Positions 9,161-18,774 of a stretch of 64,000 nt of DNA are shown here, piece by piece (within the stretch, counting starts at the first letter, position 1; each line of letters begins with the position of its first letter). The position numbers and the translations under genes were made by a program. This stretch comes from a virus. The stretch covers positions 1 through 64,000 of the IMG/VR virus record IMGVR_UViG_3300027763_000027; one strand, given 5' to 3'. Under the pieces are notes generated by a model. That model did no database searches. It was not told the origin of the DNA and saw nothing but the letters and a program-made list of their open reading frames with translations.

Positions 9161-10204
9161 ATGGCAAGAAAAAGAGTAATTTATCAAAGCGAGGCCCTCT
9201 TCGTAGGACCTACAGGAACAGCATCAAATCCAGTACAATTGAATAGAATTCAAAGTGCTAATTATGGATTTCAAGTAACTCGTCAAGATGTTAACCAATA
9301 TGGCAACTTGGCAGCAATTGATCGTATCATTTTGGAACAACCAACCGTTAATTTAGATTATAGCTATTATCTTAATAGTGGTGAAAACGAAAAGAATCTT
9401 GGTTTAACTCTTTCAACATCAAAAGGTGCTTTCGCAGATATTCTATCTGGAGTTGATACTAATGTTAAGAATTATTATATTTTAGTTTCTCCAGAAGGAA
9501 CTGACGCAAACGTAGATACAGGTATAGCCACAGGACAAGGTAAAGTTATTGGTCTAGGAAACGCATTTTTAACGTCTTATCAAATGAGCGCTGCAGTAGG
9601 AGAAATTCCAACTGCTAGCGTTAATGCAGAAGCTTTAAATATGAGATTCTATACTGGTACTGCAGCTTTTAATACTCCAGCGGTAAATCCAACAGACGGA
9701 CAAAATTTAACAGCAAGCATCACTATACCAGCTCCAGTTTCTGGAAGTGGATTTAGTGCTTTGCGTCCAGGAGATATTACATTAACTATTGATGGATCTA
9801 GAGGTCTTGATAAAACTGACTTGAAAGTGCAAAGCGTAAGCATGAGCATTGACGTAGCTAGAGATCCAATTCAAAAATTGGGAAGTAAATTCGCCTTTAC
9901 AAAAGAAATTACATGGCCAGTAACAGCTAAAATGACAGTAGAATCAATTCTAGGAGATCTGGAGGCTAGTAATTTGGCAGACGTAGTTAGTGATGACAAT
10001 GCTAAATATACTCTAAGTGTACTAATCAATAAACCAGGAACTCAAGTCCAAGCTATGAAATTCTCGTTAAAGGGGGCCAAGCTTGATTCACAAAGTTTCT
10101 CAAGCTCTATAGGAGACAATAAATCGGTAAGTCTAGAGTTTAGTTCGCAAGTAGGAGGACCTACAGACATTACAAACGGTATCTTTATAGAGGGTACAGC
10201 TTAA
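9161..10204 (+). CDS. Probable major tail tube protein
   Basis: A 347-residue, beta-rich protein without membrane segments. Evidence for a tail tube: it stands after the neck genes and before chaperone-like genes and the tape measure, has the best ribosome site in the region (AGGAG, 9 bases before ATG), and is followed at once by a strong terminator, as expected for an abundant single-product transcript. The early segment RIQSANYGFQVTRQDVNQYG resembles tail-tube N-terminal strands. Codon choice is somewhat less AT-extreme than in its neighbours, which also fits high expression. No sheath gene is visible nearby, so a non-contractile tail is possible but not shown. Confidence 0.6.
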   Translation: MARKRVIYQSEALFVGPTGTASNPVQLNRIQSANYGFQVTRQDVNQYGNLAAIDRIILEQPTVNLDYSYYLNSGENEKNLGLTLSTSKGAFADILSGVDTNVKNYYILVSPEGTDANVDTGIATGQGKVIGLGNAFLTSYQMSAAVGEIPTASVNAEALNMRFYTGTAAFNTPAVNPTDGQNLTASITIPAPVSGSGFSALRPGDITLTIDGSRGLDKTDLKVQSVSMSIDVARDPIQKLGSKFAFTKEITWPVTAKMTVESILGDLEASNLADVVSDDNAKYTLSVLINKPGTQVQAMKFSLKGAKLDSQSFSSSIGDNKSVSLEFSSQVGGPTDITNGIFIEGTA

Positions 10205-10230
10205 TTTGTAATTACATATTATAAACTAGA

Positions 10231-10254
10231 AAACCCCGCTATGCGGGGTTTTTT
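10231..10254 (+). terminator. Rho-independent terminator after tail tube gene
   Basis: A perfect 9-bp stem (AAACCCCGC / GCGGGGTTT) with a TAT loop is followed by an uninterrupted T run. It is the clearest terminator in the window and separates the tail tube transcript from the tail-assembly operon. Confidence 0.95.
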
Positions 10255-10255
10255 A

Positions 10256-10262
10256 GTGTAAA
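10256..10262 (+). promoter_or_regulatory. GTGTAAA element starting the tail-assembly operon
   Basis: GTGTAAATAGG lies directly after the terminator's T run and about 31 bases before the ATG at 10294. The leader holds several AAGG-type ribosome sites. It is probably the start of the transcript running to the tape measure gene. Confidence 0.45.
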
Positions 10263-10293
10263 TAGGTATAAGGTTTAAGGATTTTAAAGGTTT

Positions 10294-10578
10294 ATGGCTA
10301 ATTTAAATATTAAAGAAATATTCACATTTCAAGTTCATAGAAATGTAGTTAACTTATATAAAAGATATCTTAATCTAGTAGAAGATCTTCAAGAAGAGCA
10401 TGTTTCAATGCTTAATAAATTAAATAAAAAGATAGATCTTGAAACTTTAAAAAATGTTGACTATTTTGATGAAAATAGATATAATTATATACGGAAAAAA
10501 ATATTAGACCTAGGAAATGAAACCATAAGGGAAATAAATAAAAGTCTAGATTTTTTTGAAAATAAAAATGAAAAATAA
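10294..10578 (+). CDS. Small hypothetical tail-operon protein
   Basis: A 94-residue, strongly helical and charged protein. The ATG is preceded by AAAGG. It begins the operon between the tail terminator and the tape measure protein and overlaps the next gene by 11 bases. No family was recognised. The place fits a small tail-assembly or minor tail protein. Confidence 0.5.
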   Translation: MANLNIKEIFTFQVHRNVVNLYKRYLNLVEDLQEEHVSMLNKLNKKIDLETLKNVDYFDENRYNYIRKKILDLGNETIREINKSLDFFENKNEK

Positions 10579-10828
10579 ACTTATTAGATATGGCATCGAA
10601 GACGTTATTAAAGCTAATCTTGAAACTCAAAGCGTTCAGAGAGCGTTGAAAGAAAATTTTGGTTTATTAAAATCATCTTTTGATGTATTAACAAATGCAA
10701 GATATATTGCTAATTATTCAACATGGTCAGAAGAAAAAAGAAGACAGTTTATTATAACAATTGGCGGAAAAGTTAATTTTAAAAAAACTAAATCTTTTAT
10801 AGAAGAAAAACAAGGAAATAAAATATGA
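10568..10828 (+). CDS. Small hypothetical tail-operon protein
   Basis: An 86-residue basic protein when started at ATG 10568; the frame is open back to 10556, but that adds only four residues inside the upstream gene. It contains a Trp-containing helix (STWSEEKRRQFI) and a Lys-rich end. It overlaps the next start in an ATGA. No family was recognised. By position it belongs to the tail-assembly operon. Confidence 0.5.
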   Translation: MKNKLIRYGIEDVIKANLETQSVQRALKENFGLLKSSFDVLTNARYIANYSTWSEEKRRQFIITIGGKVNFKKTKSFIEEKQGNKI

Positions 10829-11628
10829 AAATGGATAAATTTTTGCACGAATTTTCGATTAATAGAGAAATCGAGGTAGAAGATATTGAAGTGAGTAAAA
10901 ATGAAAAAGGCGAAGAAGTAAAAGTTACCAAAAAACAAAAGAAAATAGAACCCGTAACCTTTAGACTCTTAAAACCAAATAGAAGACTTTTTGACGAAGC
11001 AGAATTATTTTATGGAATTAAACTATCAGAAGGAATTAAAGCTGGATTATTAACTAGATCACTATTAGCAAAAAGATATCAAAACGATGGCGGCTCAATG
11101 AGTGAAACTGAAAAAAGAAGATATACAGAGTTATATATTGAGCTTTATCGTTTAGAAAATGAACTACAAAGATTACAAGTTAATTTAGAAAAGATTTCCA
11201 AAGACGAACAGATAGATAAAATGGGGATAGTTTTAAATGATCTTTCTATTGCAAAAAAAGAACTACAACAAATTGAAAATTATCAATCGACAATTTTTGA
11301 TCAAACAGCAGAGAACAGAGCAAGAAATCAAACCATTTTATGGTGGGTTTTAAATATTTCTTACATCAAGCAAGATCAAGAATTCATTCCTTTCTTCGGA
11401 GAGGGAGATCACGACAAGAAGTTGGGCAGATATGACGAATACGAAGAGTCAGAAGATTTCTTCAAAAAAGAAGCTATGTCTAAATTAGCTTATTTTATTA
11501 GTTTATGGTACATGGGCAAAGCTAATAATGCAGAAGATTTTAAAAATCTAGAACTTTTATTCGAACAAGCGAAGACTCAAATTAAAGAAGACAAAACTGA
11601 AGATAAAAAAGAATCAGTAAGTGAATGA
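10825..11628 (+). CDS. Putative tail assembly chaperone, first of a pair
   Basis: A 267-residue acidic protein with long coiled-coil-like helices (residues about 95-160) and a Glu/Lys-rich C-terminal tail. The start is preceded by AAGGAAA. It overlaps the next gene by 8 bases, and both lie just before the tape measure gene. In many phages this is the place of the tail chaperone pair (lambda G/GT type) that coats the tape measure during assembly. Residues 28-60 (TKKQKKIEPVTFRLL...RLFDEAE) look like a compact N-terminal domain. The role is inferred from gene order and shape. Confidence 0.45.
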   Translation: MKMDKFLHEFSINREIEVEDIEVSKNEKGEEVKVTKKQKKIEPVTFRLLKPNRRLFDEAELFYGIKLSEGIKAGLLTRSLLAKRYQNDGGSMSETEKRRYTELYIELYRLENELQRLQVNLEKISKDEQIDKMGIVLNDLSIAKKELQQIENYQSTIFDQTAENRARNQTILWWVLNISYIKQDQEFIPFFGEGDHDKKLGRYDEYEESEDFFKKEAMSKLAYFISLWYMGKANNAEDFKNLELLFEQAKTQIKEDKTEDKKESVSE

Positions 11629-12628
11629 GCTTTATAAAGAACAGCAATTAGCAAAAAAATTATATAGAGATATAGTTCAGGGTTATTCTATTTTTAATAA
11701 AGATAATAGTTATGTTTATTTCAAGCATTTGACCGAAATAGAATTTGCCGAATCACAAGATCAGTATATAAGATTACTTAGTGACTCAAAAAAACGCGGG
11801 TTATTAGATGAAAAAGACAAAATAAAAATTTTATGCGACCAAGGTATTTGGTCGAATGAAAAAGAAAATGAAATTAAATCTTTAAATAAAGAGATTGTAG
11901 GTGACGAGGCAACTTTAAATAAATTAATTATAAAATCTCAAATTAATCAAATAAGAGATTCTATGAAAACTAAGCAAGAAAAACTTGATGAAATTAATAA
12001 AGAAAGAGATGAGCTTTTAGGCTTAACTGCTGAGAGATATGCTTTTAAGAAATCTAATGAATTTTTATTATATTTAACTCTTTACAAAGACTCTTCTTTT
12101 AAAAATAGAATATTTGAAGAAGATAAGGATGACTTTTTTGATATAGAAGATCGTGAATTAATGGAATATATTAACATATATAAAGAATTTAATACTATGT
12201 TCGATGCAGAGAATATTAAGAAAATAGCAGTTTGCTCATTTTTTATGAATAACTTCTTTCATTGTGAAGATAATCCTTATTATTTTTATGGTAAACCAAT
12301 AGTTGAATTAACTCAAAATCAAATGCAATTATTTTATATAGCTAAAAATTACAAATATTTATTAACTAAAAATGGAGAAAATCCTCCAAATAATATAGAA
12401 AGCTTAAATGATTTAATAAATTGGTATGAGAATAGATCTTCGGCTTCTAATTTAAAAGATAAAATTGCAGAGGATAAGCTAGGACAAACTTATATTGGCG
12501 CATCGAAGGAAGAGCTTAAAGCCATGACAGCGTCCTCTAAAGAAGAAGTATTAGATTTAAATCAAGAGTCTAAAAAGCTTGGTGGAGATTTATCTTTCGA
12601 ACAAATCTTAAAAATACACGGAATTTGA
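11621..12628 (+). CDS. Putative tail assembly chaperone, second of a pair
   Basis: A 335-residue, highly charged helical protein starting at GTG 11621, inside the last codons of the previous gene (GTGAATGA). The frame is +1 relative to that gene. Lambda-like chaperone pairs are made by programmed frameshifting, but no slippery heptamer is evident here, so coupled re-initiation at the GTG is more likely. A coiled coil spans roughly residues 85-135. It ends 34 bases before the tape measure start. Confidence 0.45.
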   Translation: MNELYKEQQLAKKLYRDIVQGYSIFNKDNSYVYFKHLTEIEFAESQDQYIRLLSDSKKRGLLDEKDKIKILCDQGIWSNEKENEIKSLNKEIVGDEATLNKLIIKSQINQIRDSMKTKQEKLDEINKERDELLGLTAERYAFKKSNEFLLYLTLYKDSSFKNRIFEEDKDDFFDIEDRELMEYINIYKEFNTMFDAENIKKIAVCSFFMNNFFHCEDNPYYFYGKPIVELTQNQMQLFYIAKNYKYLLTKNGENPPNNIESLNDLINWYENRSSASNLKDKIAEDKLGQTYIGASKEELKAMTASSKEEVLDLNQESKKLGGDLSFEQILKIHGI

Positions 12629-12636
12629 TTAATTTT

Positions 12637-12664
12637 GTGTAATACTATGAAAGGAAACTTTCAT
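12637..12664 (+). promoter_or_regulatory. GTGTAAT element and GNRA hairpin at tape measure start
   Basis: GTGTAATACT (12637-12646) is followed at once by a perfect 7-bp hairpin: ATGAAAG (12647-12653), loop GAAA (12654-12657), CTTTCAT (12658-12664). The loop is a GNRA tetraloop closed by G-C. The AAGGAAA ribosome site lies across the 5' arm and loop, and the 3' arm ends on the first two bases of the start codon. A transcript starting at this promoter would carry the hairpin at its very 5' end. Confidence 0.55.
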
Positions 12665-15600
12665 GGCAGAAGGCAAAGATCGCATTATTATTGATGTTTT
12701 GGGTAATACTCGTCCATTGGAGAAAGAGATCCAAAGGGTAGCTAACCAATCATTAACTTTAAATACAAAAGGCTTTTCTGCGCCTTTAGGTAAAATAAGT
12801 GGTCAATTAGGTGAATTTGAAAAATCATTAGCAGCATCTAATGCTCGCGTTATTGCGTTCGGTGCTTCTGCTGGAGCTATTTACGCTGTTCAAAAAGCTT
12901 TCCAAGAAACAATCAAAAGTGTTATTGATGTAGAAAAAGCTCTTACAGATATTAATGTTATATTAAATGTAAGTCAAAAAAGTTTAAGCGAATTTGGTTC
13001 TGGATTATTTAAAATAGCAAAAGACACAGGAACATCTTTTCAAGAAGTTACAAGAGCTGCTACCGAATTTTCTAGACAAGGTCTTGGAGTTACTGACACA
13101 TTAAAAAGAACTAGTGATGCACTAATTTTAACTAGATTAAGTGGACTAGATGTAGTGAGTAGCGTAGAAGCTATTACGGCTGCATTAAATTCATTTAATC
13201 AAACATCAATAACTTCAAACGAGTTGGTAAATAAATTAGCTGCAGTTGACGCATCTTTTGCAGTAAGTTCTGGAGATCTTGCAGAAGCTATTAAAAGAGT
13301 AGGTAGTAGTGCTCAAGATGCTGGAGTTTCACTTGATCAATTAGTCGCGCTAGTAACATCAGCTCAACAAACAACCGCTAGAGGTGGAGCTGTTATTGGT
13401 AACAGTTTTAAAACTATTTTTACAAGACTCGAAAGACCAAAAGTTTTAGATGCATTAGATGAATTAGGAATAAAAACTAGAGATATTGAAGGAAATGCTT
13501 TGCCACTTATCCAAGTGCTACAAGAATTATCAAAAACATTCGATACTTTAAGTGGAAGTCAAAGAGCCCAAATTGCAGAATTAGTCGGTGGCGTATTTCA
13601 AATTAATATTTTAAAAGCTGCATTATCAGATTTAAGTAAAGAATATTCTATATATGGTCAAGCATTAGGTATCTCGTCTACCGCTACAGACGAAGCAAAT
13701 CAAAGAAATGAAGCTCTAAATAAAACTTTATCTGCTACAATAAATAAAACTTTAGCAAATCTACAAGGCGCAGCAAGTCAAATTGGACAAGTAGCTTTTG
13801 GCCCAGCTTTAGAAAGAGCTTTGGGAGGATTAAATTCTGTATTAGAAAATTTTGGAGAATCAAAAGATACAGAATCTATAGGTGAAAAAATTGGTCAAGG
13901 TTTGCTGTCTGGTCTTGGAAACTTTTTATCTGGTCCTGGATTACTTTTAGGTTTAGCTACAACATTTAAAGTTTTTGAAAGATTAACCGTTTTTGCTTCA
14001 GATGCATTCAAAAGTTTATCAAGTATAAGTACGCAAAACACAAATCAACAAGCTTTACAAACTCAAATTTTAAATTTATTAGGTAAAAATCCTCAAATTA
14101 TAGAACAAATTAATAAAGGTAATTTAAGCACAACGTCTTTACATAATCAAATTTTAACTTTAATACAACAAGAAACAGCAGCAATGCAACAACAAGTCGC
14201 TATAGCTAACACTTTAGCGAAAAGTTTATCTGCTGTAGGCGTAAATGTAGCTACTACTGGTCCTTATAAAGGAGCGGCTATTTCAAGAAATAAAGCTTTA
14301 GGATTTATTCCTAATTTTAGTGCATCAGATGAAATTACTGGAGCTTTAATGGGAGGTTATTCTCCTGGAAGTATTAAAAAAACTTCTATACCAAATTATG
14401 GTCAAGTAACATACAATAGTGCAGAAAAAGTTAAAAAAATTGACGGCTTATCTCAACAAGCAATAATGCCTCCAGAAAAAAGTCCAGCTGGACAAGCTTA
14501 TAAAAATAATTTTCAAAATATTCACGGATTCAATCCTTATGCATCAAGAGGGTTTGTGCCTAATTTTGCACCAGCAGACCGAACAGATGCAATGATTTCT
14601 AAAGGTTACATAAGAATTAGTGGCGCAGAAGCCACACAGTACTTACAAAGAACTAATGGGCAATTAAAAGACACTGCAACAAGCTTAGGGGTAGTTAGAG
14701 ATAAAGGCAATCTATATGTTCCTCAAGGAAACTACAACAAACTAATTAATAATTTAAAAACAAATTTAGAAACGAAAGCTGTTGGACGGGGAGAGCAGCT
14801 AGAGGGCAAACTAAATCCATACGCTTTAGTTTATCCAAGTTTTCAACAATCGACTTCATTTGGTACTTATGGAACAGCTGGTGGTAAAAAAATAGGATTT
14901 TATGCAGTCCCATTTCCTGGACAATTGAAAGACAAAGATAGAGAAATGATAGGGCCAGGTCTCTACGCTCAAGCGATAGACGGAATTGTAAATACAGCTT
15001 CTAATTTTTTAAATGATTTAGCTGGAGTATCTCCAGAAGTAATTAATAGCAGTAAATTCAAAAATTATTTAAAAAGTAATATAAGTCAAGATCAGATTGG
15101 TTCTTTAGTTGGAAACGCATTTGAAGGCGGAGTGTTATCGGCATTAAATATAATACCAGACGATAGAACTAGAAATCTAGATTTGACATCAGCTGAACTT
15201 AAAAAATTAGGAGAAACTTTTAAAGTTAATCCCTTAATGGGCACAAATTATAGAGGAGGAGACTTTAAAAACTCACTATCTGGTGGAAATTTAGATAGTA
15301 TGGCTAATAAAATATTAACCAGTCAAAATGCAGCTTTTGGGTTTATACCTAATTTTTCTCCAATTAAAAAAGCTTTGAATGCAGAAAAAAACTTGGGAGG
15401 AAATGGAGTTTTAGATTTTGAACCAGGATTTGGGCTTTATGTTAGAGACAAAAATACACAGAAAAATTTTAGTGACGTTAAAAAAGATCATCCAGAAGGA
15501 TTAAAAAAAGCTATAAGTAATTCTTTTGGAGTTCAAAAAAATATGGCAGCTTTTGGATTTATTCCTAATTTCGCTCCAGCTCTCCCAACATTAAGCCCAC

Positions 15601-18600
15601 AAGAAGCTGCGGGAAATAATGAGATTGCAAAAAGAATGGCGACTTTAACTCCAGAATTAGATTCAAGTATAAAAAATTTATCAACAAGTTTGAAAAAAGC
15701 AGCAAATTCGTTCGATCAATTGGGGGCTGGTGCTGAAAAAGCTTCAACCGAAGTACAATCTACAAATTTAGGATCAACTGTAGCTCAAGCTAACACAAAA
15801 ATTCAAAAACTTGGGGATTTATTTAATGATGATAAAATAGGAGCAGGTCTTCAAAAATTTAAACAAAATTTAGGATTTGCATCAATTGGAATTTCAATGG
15901 CAGGAGGATTTTTAGCTGAAACATTTGGATCAGATAATAAAGCTCTAAAAGATGGCATAAACGGCTTAAGTCAAGGGCTATCGACAGCCACAACCGCAGT
16001 AATGTTAATACCAGGTCCAGCTGGTCTAGTTGTAGGGGCATTTACCGCATTGTATACAGCCGCTTCAACTGTTGCAAAATATATCAAACAAAATGGAGAA
16101 GATTTAAGTAAAAAATTAGAAGATTCAAAACAAGCTGCTTCTGATTTTGCTAATTCTTCTCAAACCCTTTCTCAAGTTCAACAAAAATTAGCTGATGCTT
16201 ATAAAAATACAAAAACTTCTCCAGCAGAATTAGATAAATTAAATAAACAACTAGTTGATGCAATAGGTGATTTACCAGAAAAATATAGAATGCAATTATT
16301 AGGAATTGGTGATAATATTAAATTACAAGAAGAAATGACTAAAGTTCAAGGTGAATTAGTAAAAGAACAAAAAAATTTAGAATTTGCTTCAGCATATTCA
16401 GCTAAACTATTAGATTCAGCTTTTACGACCCCAGATGTATTTAAAAATTTATCAGATTTAAATTCTGCTGCAAAAAGTATTTTGGCAGGTTTCTCAAAAG
16501 AAGGTAAGACTAATTTCATAGCGGATGTAGAGAACCAAGCTGTTAATTTAACGAAATCATCTCAAACGCAATTCATTAAATATTTAAAAGAATTTTATGG
16601 TTTAAACTCAAACATAGCTGGAGCTCTAGAAAAAGCAAATCCTCAAGAAATAAATAATTTAAAAACAGCTTTAATCAAATTAGGCACGGACGCAAAGAAT
16701 AGTAAAGATGCAGTAGAGGCTGGAGCCGAGTCAAGAAAAGCTGAAATTTTAAAATTAGAATCACTTAAAAAAGCTGCAGACGCAGCAGATGCAGCTGTAG
16801 AAAATTTAAATGATTCATTATTAGGACTAATTTCGGCTTCAATTAGTGGAAGTGAATTTAAATCACAAAATAGACAAAATGAATTGGCAAATCAAAGCGC
16901 GATAGAATTAAATAGAGCAACTGGTAATTTAAACACTAGATCAGATTTTAGTAGTCCAGAGTCTGTTAATAGAGTGCAAAATATTATAGATTCTCAAAGA
17001 AGAAACGAAGACACTTTAAAAGGTTTTAGAGACGCAATATCTGGATCAAGAAATGAAATTAGTAATGCCGTACAAGATTTATTAAAAAAATTATCAAGTC
17101 CAGATAGTGGATTAAGCGCTTCTCCAGAAATAATTAAACAACTTGGTCAAAGATACATGAATATTGGTTCTCAAAATTTAAATCCTAAAGATTATGCTGA
17201 TGCAATTTACAAAGCTACGATGGACCTTATGGGGCCAACTAATACTAGAGCAAGTGGTCTACAAGATAAATTAATTTCTATTAATCAACAAGCAAATCAA
17301 AGACTTTTAATGATAAGCCAAGAAGCAATGAAAAATAATCAAATTGCTCAAGATAATTATAAAATACAGCAACAAATGCTACAAGACAAAAGAGATGTAT
17401 CTGCGATGGGTGGATTAGAAGGCTATGCTTCTGGTGGATCTTATGATAAAATTAGACAAATTTTACAAGATTTCAAAACAACAAGAGGCGGAGGACAAAG
17501 TAGAGCAGCTCTTTTAGGTGAAACTATTAATTTAGCTGGAGGAGGATTTAATGAAAAATTCTTAAAAGGTTTGACTCCATTTACAAATACTTTAAAAACT
17601 CAAAGAGCGCAAGATATAAGATCTAATGCTCTGAGTATAGCTAGAAACTCACCAGGAGGCATTGCGCCAATCTTTAGAGACATAGCAAAAAGATCTTATG
17701 ATATTGCCTCAAAACAAGTTGATTTCGCTATAAAATCTAGTCAGGCTGATGCAGAATTAGGTTTAAATGTAAAAAGTATATTAGGCATATTAGAAAAAGC
17801 AAATCTTAATCAACAGCAATCGGCAAAAGAAATAAACCTTCCTGGTAATTTAGACAATGCTAAAAAAGCATTAGAGAGAGACTATAAATCAGAATATAAA
17901 TCTATAGAAGAAGAAATTAAACGTGCACAAAATATAGCTGCTTCTAATAGAAGTTACCAAGGATTAGGAGAAGAAATTGGGCAAAAAAGTTCAAGAATAG
18001 ATTACATGGAAAAAAGAAAAGCCCAAATACAAAAAGAAAACGAATCATTAGTGCAACAATTAGAAGCTTCTAATCTTCCAGAAAAAGTTAAAACTTTCTT
18101 ACTAGATCAAATAAATCAAGCTTTGGAAACTGGACAAGAAGTACCATCTATTTCTAAATTACAACAAGGCTTCACAAGTAAATATGGGGCAAATAGAAGT
18201 CAAGAAGGCATGGAGGCTAATCCAAATATAAATTATGATTTAGAAAAACAATTAAATGAATTAAAAAAATTAAATATACAAAGCATATTAGGAGATTTAA
18301 GTAAAAATCAAACAGACACTCAAGCTATAAAAACTAATATAGAAGGCATAAGCGAAGCTCTAAGGAGAGCGAATGAAGAAGCTGAAATAATGAAAAAAGC
18401 TTTAGAAGCAGTAGGAGAAAAACCAATAGATATTACTGCTCCAATTAATAGAACTAATGATCAATCGAGTATTATACAAATCGACACGAAACCCATAAGT
18501 TTAAATATACCAGAGAACGCTATCAATCTACAAATGGGCGGAAACATTACTGTCGATCCTATCAATTTCAATGTATCATTAGATCAAACAACAGACCTAA

Positions 18601-18749
18601 CAAGTATGATAACTCCAATTGCAGAAAAGATTGTTACAGACATTAATTTAGCTCTGACAGATAGCTTACAACAACAAATATCAACTCTTAAACAACAAAT
18701 TTCTGATTTGGGTGGAAGAAGGTTGCCTCCAGAAAGAATGTTGGTATGA
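12663..18749 (+). CDS. Tail tape measure protein
   Basis: A 2028-residue protein that sets tail length and leaves the tail at DNA injection. Residues about 60-340 match the TP901/PhageMin tail tape measure core (KDTGTSFQEVTRAATEFSRQ; TARGGAVIGNSFKTIFTRLE). Hydrophobic segments at about 1070-1145 fit the membrane-active region; the C-terminal third is coiled coil. The motif GF(I/V)PNF(S/A) occurs four times (residues 547, 630, 893, 965) and separates inserted modules. The 630-893 module has a possible PD-(D/E)XK pattern: E821, D840, D867-x-K869. At 0.15 nm per residue, the usual ruler rule, the length would imply a tail near 300 nm, but inserted globular modules make that an upper bound. Confidence 0.9.
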   Translation: MAEGKDRIIIDVLGNTRPLEKEIQRVANQSLTLNTKGFSAPLGKISGQLGEFEKSLAASNARVIAFGASAGAIYAVQKAFQETIKSVIDVEKALTDINVILNVSQKSLSEFGSGLFKIAKDTGTSFQEVTRAATEFSRQGLGVTDTLKRTSDALILTRLSGLDVVSSVEAITAALNSFNQTSITSNELVNKLAAVDASFAVSSGDLAEAIKRVGSSAQDAGVSLDQLVALVTSAQQTTARGGAVIGNSFKTIFTRLERPKVLDALDELGIKTRDIEGNALPLIQVLQELSKTFDTLSGSQRAQIAELVGGVFQINILKAALSDLSKEYSIYGQALGISSTATDEANQRNEALNKTLSATINKTLANLQGAASQIGQVAFGPALERALGGLNSVLENFGESKDTESIGEKIGQGLLSGLGNFLSGPGLLLGLATTFKVFERLTVFASDAFKSLSSISTQNTNQQALQTQILNLLGKNPQIIEQINKGNLSTTSLHNQILTLIQQETAAMQQQVAIANTLAKSLSAVGVNVATTGPYKGAAISRNKALGFIPNFSASDEITGALMGGYSPGSIKKTSIPNYGQVTYNSAEKVKKIDGLSQQAIMPPEKSPAGQAYKNNFQNIHGFNPYASRGFVPNFAPADRTDAMISKGYIRISGAEATQYLQRTNGQLKDTATSLGVVRDKGNLYVPQGNYNKLINNLKTNLETKAVGRGEQLEGKLNPYALVYPSFQQSTSFGTYGTAGGKKIGFYAVPFPGQLKDKDREMIGPGLYAQAIDGIVNTASNFLNDLAGVSPEVINSSKFKNYLKSNISQDQIGSLVGNAFEGGVLSALNIIPDDRTRNLDLTSAELKKLGETFKVNPLMGTNYRGGDFKNSLSGGNLDSMANKILTSQNAAFGFIPNFSPIKKALNAEKNLGGNGVLDFEPGFGLYVRDKNTQKNFSDVKKDHPEGLKKAISNSFGVQKNMAAFGFIPNFAPALPTLSPQEAAGNNEIAKRMATLTPELDSSIKNLSTSLKKAANSFDQLGAGAEKASTEVQSTNLGSTVAQANTKIQKLGDLFNDDKIGAGLQKFKQNLGFASIGISMAGGFLAETFGSDNKALKDGINGLSQGLSTATTAVMLIPGPAGLVVGAFTALYTAASTVAKYIKQNGEDLSKKLEDSKQAASDFANSSQTLSQVQQKLADAYKNTKTSPAELDKLNKQLVDAIGDLPEKYRMQLLGIGDNIKLQEEMTKVQGELVKEQKNLEFASAYSAKLLDSAFTTPDVFKNLSDLNSAAKSILAGFSKEGKTNFIADVENQAVNLTKSSQTQFIKYLKEFYGLNSNIAGALEKANPQEINNLKTALIKLGTDAKNSKDAVEAGAESRKAEILKLESLKKAADAADAAVENLNDSLLGLISASISGSEFKSQNRQNELANQSAIELNRATGNLNTRSDFSSPESVNRVQNIIDSQRRNEDTLKGFRDAISGSRNEISNAVQDLLKKLSSPDSGLSASPEIIKQLGQRYMNIGSQNLNPKDYADAIYKATMDLMGPTNTRASGLQDKLISINQQANQRLLMISQEAMKNNQIAQDNYKIQQQMLQDKRDVSAMGGLEGYASGGSYDKIRQILQDFKTTRGGGQSRAALLGETINLAGGGFNEKFLKGLTPFTNTLKTQRAQDIRSNALSIARNSPGGIAPIFRDIAKRSYDIASKQVDFAIKSSQADAELGLNVKSILGILEKANLNQQQSAKEINLPGNLDNAKKALERDYKSEYKSIEEEIKRAQNIAASNRSYQGLGEEIGQKSSRIDYMEKRKAQIQKENESLVQQLEASNLPEKVKTFLLDQINQALETGQEVPSISKLQQGFTSKYGANRSQEGMEANPNINYDLEKQLNELKKLNIQSILGDLSKNQTDTQAIKTNIEGISEALRRANEEAEIMKKALEAVGEKPIDITAPINRTNDQSSIIQIDTKPISLNIPENAINLQMGGNITVDPINFNVSLDQTTDLTSMITPIAEKIVTDINLALTDSLQQQISTLKQQISDLGGRRLPPERMLV

Positions 18750-18774
18750 TAAAAAAAGGTAAAAGGAAAATAAA

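Noticed and set aside
11621-11628. Programmed frameshift between the two chaperone-like genes
   Set aside because: No slippery heptamer is evident in the overlap, and a GTG start fits re-initiation.
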